Shown in pieces: positions 12,301 to 24,300 of a stretch of DNA of 64,000 nt. Under the pieces are notes generated by a model. It saw only the letters and a program-made list of their open reading frames with translations, was not told the origin of the DNA and made no database searches. Source of the stretch: Chaetoderma sp. LZ-2023a. Its lineage: Eukaryota; Mollusca; Caudofoveata; Chaetodermatida; Chaetodermatidae. Numbering within the stretch: the first letter of the stretch is position 1; the number at the start of each line of letters is the position of its first letter. A program made the position numbers and the translations under genes. The stretch covers positions 93,774,398-93,838,397 of the forward strand of contig CM067374.1 of NCBI GenBank assembly GCA_034401795.1. Direction: 5' to 3'.

Positions 12301-15300
12301 ATGGTCAGCGGTGAAATGCTTGCAATATTTTGTCATAATTTTAATCTCCCTGTTGTCAACACAAACTACATTATCTGTTGAATATACTCTAGAATTTTCC
12401 CATCGTACTAACATACACTTAATCACATAGCTACGCTGTTCAAGGGCGTACTTACAGACCTGTGATTTCTCACTATGTGAAGTAATATTAAGCTAGTGGG
12501 CTGGAGGTAGCCAATCAGATTTCTGCCAACTTCGTGCGATAGGCGAGGCTTTGTCTGGTGACCTAATTTACAATCACAAAAACAACGGCGATCGCGACGC
12601 TGTTGAAATGGAAAGAGATATTTGCAAAAGTTTACAATAGCTTTGCTCTAAACAAATTATCTGACGATTCTGAGGAACAGAAAATGTTTAGATTGGTTTT
12701 CGTTAACAAAAACCGCTAGTTTGGTTTATGCACATGTGTAAATTTGTCTACTTACTGATTTCTTATCGAGCAATCTCATTGGCGCAAGTTGACGGACCCC
12801 AGCTCATTAATATGAATATATATATTAATATATCAATCGTGAACTTAGCACAAACATCAAAGGCGTGCAAACGCGGGACTCGATACGGGAACGTAGTGGG
12901 AGGGCGAGGATCGTGCAATAGGACGATGGAATTTTCCATGAGCGATATTAGCTTCACCAGTTCTAAGAACTGAATTATTATGGTGGGTAGACATACTGAT
13001 CCGAGTGACCTACTTTTCTCAGTTTTCTGGACAAACTATCGATTTGATGAATGTGTCTTGACTAAGATTTAGATCCTGCCTAGTCCGATACATGAGGGAA
13101 ATTTTGACATCACAACTCACTAAATGATGGCAGAGTGGTAGCTGTTAGCACCGGAACACAGAGATTCTTTAGTCTAATGTGCTCTTAACAGCTTACGATA
13201 GCTTTAATCTTTTATGGTCAACATTGGTTAACCCTTTAACACTCACAAACTATAAACGACAAATTCCTATGTGATGTAAGGAATATTCTGTGAAATATTT
13301 TGAAACTAATTTGACTGGTAGCTGGTGCTGCCATAAACAGCAACGACGTCAAGGCAAATTAGTTTCAAAATATTCAGTACCTGTTCTGTATAATTGTCAT
13401 GAAAATAAGGCACTGGCATTTCAAAGGTTAGAGGATTAAGAAAATAGATGTTGACCAATTTTAACCATCTGCAGACAAGAGAATATTTTATAAAGCATAC
13501 CACTGGAATGACTGGAGGTTTTCATCGAGCCAGTCTTTCCTATGGTAAGTGTTCTAAAACATTCTTGTTGCCATGCAAATTGTGCATAGAATCCTGCAGA
13601 TGCCATTGTTTGGACAGCTTGCCTGATAAAGGGGTATTCCAGTGCTCTACAAAGTTTGCTTACAGCAACCTGCCTGTGCAATATATGGATCAGCACAGCG
13701 ATGAGATGTGCTGCCGAACTCTTGCAGTGAATCACGTCAATCAACGTCAACGATACTAGTGTTGGTGTAGCCGGACTTTGAACATGTTCATCTTTCATTG
13801 TTGCAAATATTGATACAATTTCTCCCACATTGTCAAGCCGCATCAGTTTAGTCTTAGTGGGGCAGCTTAGCTCTTTTTCATAGAAGCACCAAAGTTGATG
13901 TCAAGTTAGAATATCACTAGACAATCATTTTAAGATTGGGAGGCATCCGAAATACATGCCTGTATGGTGGCCATCTTGGATTTCAAAATGGCCGCCGTTC
14001 AAGATACAGTTTCCTCTAGTATGTCCAATAGTATACAAGCTAGGAACAAAATTCCATTGGCTATACCTACATCTTTTGGGTCTACGAATCTGATGATACC
14101 AATTTCAAAATGCTGCATTGACCGCCATATTGGATTTCAAGATGGCCGCTGCTCAAAATGTATATTACCCATATCTTGTAAACTAGACATGCTAGCATCC
14201 CAGTCCCGGTGGCTGGACCCATATTTTGGGGGTCTAGGGATATCATAGTGTAAAGATAAAAGAGCTGCGTTGGCCGCCATTTAGGATTTCAAGATGGCTG
14301 CCATTCGTTATTTAAAAGTGCACAATTCCACATTAATTTGTAACTGACACTGATATTGGCATTAGACAAAGCCTGTGAGGACAGTGGTAGTAATTCCATT
14401 CATCTATCTCGGGCAGCTCTGATTGTAAGTAGACATCTCTGCAACAATACGAGCCAGTTTGATGGGTCTTTTATCCCGAATCATCAAGGAGACTGTTCCT
14501 GAGGTTCTTCTTGCATTGGTGAATATGATACTGGAGAGGCCAAGCATCATGGATCGATCATTAGATTCAGGGGGGTCAAGCCGCACTTACAATGGCACAG
14601 CACAAGTTCAACAGTGTGAAACAAGCCCGTAAGCAATCAGCCACGCCCAAGGCTGTTAAACACATGGTACTGAACAAGAGACTCCTCTTCCAATATATGT
14701 TGGGCTGAAGATCTATGTTGAGACACGCATGAGAAACCTGATTGATAGGCTTTTCCATCTAGGCCTCAGTATCTCCTATGACCGAGTACCACGGATATCT
14801 GCTGATATAGGCAATGCTATAAATCAACTCTACAACATGGAAACGGTTGTGTGTCCACCAAAGTTGCGGCCTAATGTATTCACATCCAGTGTTGTGGATA
14901 ATATTGATGTTAAACAGAGTTCAAGTACAGCCACCTCGCTGTTTCAACAGACATCTGATTGGTGAAGGAATCGATCGTGGAAGGGTCATACTTGGTGGTG
15001 CTTCCAGTATAAAGAGTGTTGATTCCCTGCCTCACTACTACACTGACATACCGCCAGTAGCAACACGTACTAAAGGGTTGACAATACCTGATACAGCTTT
15101 GACTTCACTAGCAGTGAAGACAGAATACAACGAGTACAAATGGTTGAAAAGTGCAAGACAGGTCATCGAAATTGATCAAGGAAGTGATGTTTACAAAGAT
15201 GTTTCGTGGTCTGCTTTCCATGCGTAAATCCAACCTGCTACAGAATGTCCAACAACGTCATCAGCAATCTTACCACTCTTCCATGAAAGTGCTGCAACTG

Positions 15301-18300
15301 TTGATATGGTAAGCCACTCGATGGACGTTCTGAATGAGGCAATCCAGCATCTCAAGTCAGGGCAGACACCGGTCATTGCATTTGACCAACCACTGTTTGC
15401 TATTGCCAAAGAAATTTAATGGAAGTGGCCAGAAACACATGGGGAGGATCGATTTGTTATACTCTTCGGTGGGTTACACATTGAGATGGCAGCTCTAAAA
15501 ACTATTGGCGATTGGCTCCAAGGATTGAAGCATTGGTCCAAGCAAAGGTAGCTTCACCTGTAACAGTTGACAGCTTTCTTCGAGCAGTACATGTTGCACG
15601 GACGCACCATACCCACCAGATTACAGTAGCAGCGCTGTATATCCTGCAGCACCATGCCTACAATCATTATACTACAGATGCTACGAATAGAGAGCACCTC
15701 TTCCTACCATTTGACACGTGGTGTAAGGTGAGAGGATCAAATCCTGTTGTTCAAGTACTGGACACTCGTACCGGAACTAGAAATCTGCATTCTTGTGTTT
15801 GTTCGCTCCGTGTGAGAGGGCAATTTTGACATTTACTTAGATTCACTGACCCAGCTGGTGACATGGTTTTTTGCTCTCAAACATGCACACTACTCAAGAT
15901 GGATTCCTGTCCATTTGGGAGACATGGCACGGCCTGAGGACAATCACCCAGCGGTAGCAAAGCAGTTCAAGGAAGGCAACTTCATTGTGCGGAAGACCAA
16001 ACATGCATTCTCATCAAAACCCAATTGACCAGGCGCACGGACAGAACAATGCTTGCATGAAAGGGGATGGAGGGGCGGTAGGCCTTCCAGACAACCCATC
16101 TGCTTTAAGATGATAGTTGGTTGTAGGGCCCGAGGTTGCGCGGTTGGAAGGGGAATTCGAGAATTCAATACAGTCGATAGAAGTTCGAGAAGACACAAGA
16201 CATCATGACCAAATACTTAGTATTCAGAAAAGGTTTGAAAAAGATGTGAAGTCTCTTGTGGCAGGCATCGAAGACCTTGGCAAAGTTTGATGCCTTTGTT
16301 AAAGAAAGGTTGATTGACCGAACGAAGCCACCAGATGACATCATCCAGTACAACAAGTTACCTATCTTTGGCAACTCATCCACAACTAACAGCATCAGAG
16401 GCAAGCACCAGGTTACATCGCTAAAGAATGATGTTCGAGCAATTCTTTCTACATGAAAATCAGCCTCACCGACCATCACTTTCCAAGGATGGTAAGCTGC
16501 GCCTTGATACAAAATCTGATCTCCAGTGTTTGGACGAAACATCTGAGCCTAAAACAGAGGCTCCAAAAGTCACAAATGTCGTTCTTGATGGTGCAGCAGC
16601 TGTCCAAATGCTGAAACCAGGTGCTGTGAAGTCATTCGAAGAGTATTAGAAACAAGTCTTTATGCCATATATAGCATCCCAACATAGTAATGTCACACAT
16701 CCGGATCTGGTGTTGGATCGCTATTTTATCAACACCTTGAAAGGGACTGCTAGAGCTAAGCGCTGAAAGGGAATTCGGCGACGTGTCGGTATTTCTGTGG
16801 TGATTCCAAGAAACTGACAAAACGTTTTACGAGTGGATGCCAACGAGATGGAACTGTTCAGCTTCCTCTCCAAGCAGCTTGTTGATGCCTTTAATGAGGA
16901 ATGGAAGGAGCTAGTTGTAGCGCTAGATCAGGAGGTTCTCACAGCTCCTCTGTATCAGGATGTGTCCTCCATTTCACCATGCAACCACGGAGAGGCAGAC
17001 ACACGGATTCTCCTCCATGCCGCAGCTGCTGTAAAGTGTGGCCACAAGGAGATACTAATACGTACCGTTGATACTGATGTGGTCGTGATTAGGCTTGCAC
17101 GATATTGTCCTAGGAGGTAGCGCGATATATCGTGGTGAAAAAATTGCGATATATCGTATAGCCTATTTTAAGGTATATGAATTCACAGGGGGGTGAATTG
17201 GCCTTGGGTTGAGTTGGACTGCACGGTTTGGCTTATGTAGACATATCGGTTTCGCTCTGAGTTTTCATATCAGTTTTATCCGGATGACTTCTAATTGGTA
17301 AATTTCAACAAAAACTTGAAATTCAGTCGCCAAGATGCTTAAACTAAGACCGATCTTTAATAACACGAAAATAGGACACAATTAATAATTTCTTGCCGCC
17401 TTACCCCTTGGCTTAATGTATACCATATTCATCATTGCGGGAGTGAAATTATTATATTGGACAACCTAAATATTGCATACACTGTTAAAATCATCGTTTA
17501 TTACATGAAAATTAATCCTAAAATTTGGCATTTCATGTTGTCTTCGTGAAAATATACAAATCACGTGATATTAGGAATGTACTTTAGATCCATTGATATC
17601 TAATGTTTAGATCTGCTCCCCATTTACCGAGTACCCGGTTAGCCTTCAGAAACATCTCGGATAGTTCACCTTGCTTGCTAAAGCGTGTATACCATCTCAT
17701 TTAACTATCACATTTGTGAACGCACCACCCTCGTCACCAAAACCAGGAGAGTGAGCAATATCACGTGATTTATATATTTTACTAATAATAGTTAGCCTTC
17801 AGAAACATCTCGGATAGTTCGCCATGCTTGCTAAAGCGTGTATACCATCTAATTTAGCTATCACATTTGTGAACGCACCACCTCTCGCCTCCAAAAACAG
17901 GAGAGCAACAAGCAATATCACGTGATTTATATATTCCAGCGATGCCATTTAATGTCAAATTTTGGATTAATTTTGATTTTATAAACCATGCTTATTTCAA
18001 AGCATGCAATATTTATACCTTCCCAGGTAATAATTTCACTCCCGCGATCATGGTTTTGAGGTATACATTAAGGCGCCAAGAAATTATACCAGTAAATTGT
18101 GTTGAATTTTCGTATTAGTGTCCATCTTTTAAAGCAATTTTAGAGAATGAACTTCAACTTTTTTAACCTATTCCTAGTATAATCCCACCCCTTCCTCTGA
18201 GATGTTGGTTTGGAAATAAATTGAACAGCTTGCCGTAATAGACACCTATGCTACAAATAGACCGAATACGGCATGACAGTAAAATTTTGACGATATTTCG

Positions 18301-21300
18301 ATTTTTTCAAAATCACCATAAAAAATCGTGGATGAAAAAAAAATCGCGATTTTCGATAATATTGGACAATCGTGCAAGCCTAGTCGTGATTGCTGTAATG
18401 GTTGCTCAAATGCTCCAAGGGAATGAATGAAATGTGGATAGCTTTCGGAATTGGGAAGAGCTTCCGTTACATTGCGGCACATGAGATCACTACATCTATC
18501 AGTCCTGAGCGATCCCGTGCACTACTGATCTTCCTGGGTGCGATCCTGTCTCATCGTTTGCAGGGCATGGCAAGAGAACAGCCTGGTTTGTTTGGGACTC
18601 ATTCCCAGAAATAACCACTGAACTCCTTAGCGTTTCACACATGCCAAGTGAGATTGGTCTACAATGCATGGAAACTATAGAGGTTTGTAATCCTAGTCTA
18701 TGACATAACGGGCACATGTACCAACATCGACAAGGCGCGGAAGCAGCTGCTTGCCAAGAAGGGCAAACACCTGGAGGCAATACCTCCCAACACATGCTGC
18801 TCTTGTGCGGTATATAAGGAGTGCAATCTACCAAGGCGGGTTTTACTGGGGCCAGTCATTGGTTCCGCAAACAGTGCTCCCATCTCCGACAGATTGGAGT
18901 AGGGCAACAACAGCCGATGGAATGTTTGAACCACATTGGACAACACTTCCCGAGGCTGCCAAGAGCTGCTATGAGCTTAATCACTGTGGTTGCAAAAACG
19001 GATGCAGAGGAAATTGCAAATGCAGAAAGGTCTGCGCACGTGTGAAGGAGGAAGTGACTGGAATGAGATCCAATCATGAATGTATCTCAGAGACATCCTT
19101 ACGTGGAGCATGTGTGTCAGATACTGAACGATCAAACTTGACAGGCATGTTGATGCCAGTGAACCATTATTGTGTACCTAAAATATACTGTACTGCTTGC
19201 TTATATGGTTGTCATTGTCACTGGAACATTTCATTGTAATGGGAACATATAGCTCCATATATGGAGGTAATTTTGAAAGTCAATATCGCTGTAAGTAAGC
19301 AAACATACAACATAGGCATTCTGATCATATATAAGAAATACAAGACGTTTGAATGTGTCCAGATCCTGACAATATTAGTTTGGTTCATGTGGGTCTAGCT
19401 GATAAAACTGTGTTCATGGTCTGTTTGGTTTTGGAGAGATGAAAGGAGTTAGTTATTGAACGGAGAACATCTTGAAATCCAATATACATGTAGTGCCCAA
19501 CGCAGCATTTTTGAATTGTACTAACATATTTCTTGACCCCAAAAATGGTGGCCTAGCCGCTGAAATTTTGTTCCTAGCGTGTTTTGTTTTGGAGATATGA
19601 AGGAAATTATATCTTGAACAGCGGCCATCTTGAAATCCATTATGGCGGCCAAAGGAGCATATTGAAATTGGCATCTTCAGAATCCTAGACCCCAAAAATG
19701 TAGGTCTAGCCGATGGAATTTTGTTCGTAGTTTGTATACTTTCGGAGATATAGCGGAAACCATCTTGAACGGCGGCCATTTCGAAATCCAAGATGGCTGC
19801 CATATGGGTAGATATTTTGGATGCCTCCCAATCTTAAAACGATCGCCTTATCAAAATGTTCATTTGAGCCTACTTTGGTGCTTTTATGAAAAAGTGCACA
19901 ATTGAAATGCTAAGCTGCCGCACTATCTGGTCGATAATCACCATTACTATTGACTACACATGTGTATATGCATTATACAACCAGACAAAGAAAGGAGGGA
20001 ATAGATTCTGCAAATAATGAGCCCCCCCCCCCCCCTTCCCTCACTACACCATAATAAATATATTTACCATGATTACATCTTCTCTAATTTTTTACAATTG
20101 GTGATGCTTATTTGCACTAGGATTGGAAAATATTAACTTGGTTAAATCTTAATAGTCATTTCCTTACAACAAATACGCTGCTAAGGTAGGCACATATATC
20201 AGTTAAATACCCACAGACTAGTGCATTTCCCAGATACGTTACATTTCAGTTCAACAAAAAAGGTAATGAGGGATTTGTCATTCTTGCAAGAGCTTGTTAT
20301 TAAGCATAATAAAGTTAGCTTATACTTTTACAAGATCATTATCATATTCTCTAAAAACCTGCAGTAAAGCGCCATCGTATTAAACATAGGCTACCATAAA
20401 CATTATATAACAGCAATGCATAAAAGCAGAGCTGTGACTGCGTATTGCTTACCTGCCTGCTTGAATGCTTGCGATGCGAAGACCTGTTTTCTAGTTGCGA
20501 GCTCTTATGTAATGAGTGAGCATTTTTATTGCAGGTGAGCTCTGTTAGCCAGGTAATGTTCAAAATACAAGGCCTGGCATAAATATGATTCTAAGGATGA
20601 ATTAAACCAAAAACTCATTTATTGGTAGCACTATGTTACTGATATGAAAGTACAATTGAGTCTTTCGATGACCAATAACCAGTCATCTTTAACCCTTTAA
20701 TGGTCAAATTTGGTCAAGAAAATTTAAATATCTGCCTATTGAATGTCCATTTACAGGCCAAGAGAATAACATTTTTGAAAATTTATCACTGGAATGACTG
20801 GCTCGGTTATCGAGCCAATCATTCCAGGGGTAAATTTTCAAAAATTGTATTCTTGACCTGTAAATGGGCATTCAACTAGACCATAACAGAGGCCGGTTTT
20901 GGCCGGTATGACCAGTAAAGGATTAAACATACGATATTCAAATTCGGTCAAGACAACAGAACATTTGAATTTGCAGACTAAGATAAGACTTTGAAAATAT
21001 AATAATGAAATGTCTGGCTCAGTTATTAAGCAAGTCATTCCAGTGGTGAATTAAAAAGTCTTCTGTTGGTTTGCAATTGAATATTTCTCAAGAGAAGTGC
21101 GGAAGCCATTTTGACGGCCTTGACCGTTAAGCGGTTAATCCATATTCAGTCAATAGGTGCATTAGTAAAGTATGATGACATGCGGCCTTAAGATCTATAT
21201 TTCAGTAACAAACAAAGGTAAATAAGGTTGTGGTGATGATATCGTGTTTGCTGCTTTTGACTCTATGATTGGTAGACTTCATTATCCGAATGGCATCCTG

Positions 21301-24300
21301 CGTCCGACATGTGTCCGAGAAATTGGTGAAATATTAGCGTTTTTCACATGGTCCCACTGGCTCGACATTTGCAGAACCAGGTCTAGTCATCTTATGTGTG
21401 ACATTGCAATCATTCTCAGTTGATTTAAATACCTTCCTCTAGTTGTCGAGCGGTGCATGAAGCGGGGGATGGCTCGACATAACGATACAAATAGCATCCG
21501 ACAAGCACCAAGAGTTAGATAAATCTTAGTTTTTCAGTGGGCATTTAATTCATCAATAGCTTATCCCATCTAAATAAAATTTGAGAGATTAGTTCTATGC
21601 CATCATGCTATCCAGTGTCCATCATACTGAAGAGGATCTCCAATTTTGTTCATATTTTTCCATGGGTTGGACTTAATGGACCTTTCCATTTTTAGCTATG
21701 CCCCGCCCATCACTAGCTAAGCTCCACCGACACCTCACCGTGTTGGGATTGATCGATCCCCGAATGCCCTTGCCATCAATTTCCTGAAAACTATACAGGG
21801 AAGCTGTTGAATATTTTGTAACTAATTTGACTGGGTGCTGTTGCTGCCATAGGCAGCAACACCGCCCAGTCAAATTAGTTTCAAAATATTCAACAGAATA
21901 TTTATTAAATATTAAAAGCAAACAATTTGTACAACAACGCATAGACCGTCTTCAAATATGCGTTCGTGACGTACTTATCGACATCATTCATGACGTCATT
22001 CATTATGATGTCATTGTACACATCACGCAGTTCATTATGACGTCATATGATGGGTGGGTACTCTGGAAAGGTGAATTAACCAAGCATACCAAGAATTAGA
22101 AGAATGTTAAAGTTTTGCAATGGACCTTTAAGTCATTAAGGGCTTCTCCGATATCAATAATACTTGACAGATTTTCTTCTATCTCATCATTGCATTCATT
22201 TTGCATCATAATGAAAACAATTTTCCCATTCTATTATTGTTGTTTCTACTTAGTTTATTTGCGGGTGATTTGTCTTGTTTTAAGCCAAGAATTATTAGAA
22301 TGAACATTATAGGTCTTCAATAGACATTTGATTCATCAAGGGCTTATAATAATTTAAGAAAACCTTAATTTGCGACACGGCCACATATGGTGTGCGCTCT
22401 GCAGAAAAACAAAGGGCTCAACACGTTGGAGATTGTCCTTCTAGTCTACACTGCAAGGCAGAAATGTTTTAAAATTAATTTGACTCGCTATCTATGGCCC
22501 CTGTCAAATTATTTTTAAAATATTCAGCATCTTAGTTTTATGATTCTCTTGAAATGGAGGATTCCAGTTTATCCAGCAATCCTATGACATCATAATCAAC
22601 TGCGTGACGTGTAGGATGGCGTGATGATCAATTACATCATAAATGACATAACTATGTCACGACTGCTTAATTGATGAGAGACTGCATTGTTGTACAAAAA
22701 TTGTATGGCTTTACTATTTAATAAATGCTGTTGAATATTTTTAAACTAATTTGTCTTGGCGCTGTTGCTGTCATAGGTAACTATACAGGTAAGCTGTTGA
22801 ATAATTTCAAACTGATTTCAGTGGAGGTTGTTACTCCTTATGGCAACAGCTCTCAGTCAAATTAGTTTCAAGATATTAGACAGAATGTTTAATAAATTGT
22901 AAACGTATCAAAGGCATACAATTCGTACACTTGACAGACGTTTCGAGCTTCATTACAGAGTTATAAGACGACATGATTGTGATGTCAGCTAATATGTGAC
23001 CTAGTTGAATATGATGTCGGATACTTGAGTGACAGATCGGATCCCTCCATTGTTTGCGTTAAAAATGTGGGCACTTAGCCCTTTAACTTTTACCACTCAT
23101 ATCTGCCAAAAACAGCTTCAGCAGTGGTCTTGAGAAATATCCATCTGCAAACCAAGGGAAGATTATTTTTTCGAATCTACCACTGGAATCACTGATTCGA
23201 TAATTGAGCCAGTCATTCCAGTGGTAAATTTCTTTTAAAAAGTGCTTTCACTTGGTCTGCAAATGAACATTTTCTAGGAGAAAATTGAAATTTTCTTGAA
23301 TAAATTTTAGGGTTAAAGGGGTAATTTCTGATCAATATTGGTCAAGAAAGTATATAGCGTTTCCAACATATGTCCATTTACAGACCAAGAAAAGACTATT
23401 TTTGAAACTCTACCTCTGGAATGATTGTCTCGGTTACCGAACCAGCCATTCTAGTGGTAAATCAAAAATAGTCTTCTCTTGGTCTGCAAATGGACATTTC
23501 TCAACGACGACTACAGAAGCCGTTTTTGGCCGACGAGGGATAAAGGGTTAAAAGGTTTTTATTTGATTTATTCCTAGTGATTCTCTATAGTAAATAAATA
23601 AGTAAACATTTTTCCAAAAACAGAAACATGTCAGTAAGTAAGTAAAAATCTATTGATTATTTTTGACTTAATTTAACTGGGAGCTATTGCTGGCATATCA
23701 AATTAAGTCCAAAATGTTCTATAGTACATGTTTTGCTTTGTTTTGGAAACAATTTCTGTTGTGTCTGAGCTGTCTGGCGTGGCATGGCATCAGTAGCTAG
23801 TAATTGAGTACATAACCATCTGGTTGCTGCTGGGTTTATGGCCCACAAAATGAATCGCTTATTTTGAGATGCCATTAATGTGGTTTATGTTTAACGAGTA
23901 GATAAAAATATGATTGTACTAAAATCCATAACTGGATAGCGGTGTTTGTAATAACATAAATTATAGTCTAATTTAGTATGTGGTATGTGAACCGAATAAA
24001 TGTTTGTTTTGTCAGCGTTTGGATAATAAATGTACTTTAACCCTTTAATTGTGATCGAGCCAGCCATTCCAGTGGTAAATCTTTTTAAATATTGTCTTGG
24101 TCTGCAAATGGACATTCCTCAAGACCACTTAATAGGCTGTTTTTGGCCTTAGTAAGTAAAAAAGTTAATTTCCTTGACCATTAAGTTAAGATTTGCCATC
24201 ATCATTGCTGGTTAAGAATAATTTCCCTATTCCTGGTTTAAATACGATGTTAAATAGCTACGCTAAGCTAGCCTTATGTTTAGGAGTCACAGAGAAACCC

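Larger units (their letters stand above)
14591..19238 (+). pseudogene. Transposase-like protein of the 6-kb TIR element (frameshifted, with nested insertion)
   Basis: Pieces in order: MAQHKFNSVKQARKQS (14591-14706, then TGA); ISYDRVPRISADIGNAINQL and VVCPPKLRPNVFTSSVVDNI (14729-14962); ILGGASSIKSVDSLPHYYTD (about 14990-15227); FHESAATVDMVSHSMDVLNE, QTPVIAFDQPLFAIAKEI, stop, WKWPETHGEDRFVILFGGLH (15250-15500); HAHYSRWIPVHLGDMARPED and DQAHGQNNACMKGDGGAVGL (about 15870-16100); CNHGEADTRILLHAAAAVKC, HKEILIRTVDTDVV (16978-17089); [nested element]; VIAVMVAQMLQ, MWIAFGIGKSFRYIAAHEI; QSLVPQTVLPSPTDW and CYELNHCGCKNGCRGNCKC (18800-19030). The Cys cluster resembles a CXC (tesmin/TSO1-like) domain. The HxEADTRxLLHAA and DTDVVVIA phrases recur in many transposon-derived proteins of invertebrate genomes (from memory). 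Inactive. Confidence 0.8.
13855..19925 (+). mobile_element. About 6-kb DNA transposon with long TIRs and a CXC-type transposase-like gene
   Basis: Outer inverted ends TAGTGGGGCAGCTTAGC (13855) and, on the opposite strand, TAGTGCGGCAGCTTAGC (ending 19925); a TA duplication is plausible. Both termini share TTTTTCATA-AAGCACCAAAG and TTTTAAGATTGGGAGGCATC. Each then carries about three sub-repeats built on GGATTTCAAGATGGCCGCC. Between the TIRs lies a broken transposase-like gene (14591-19238), itself split by a nested element at 17090-18382. I do not assign a superfamily. Confidence 0.85.
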
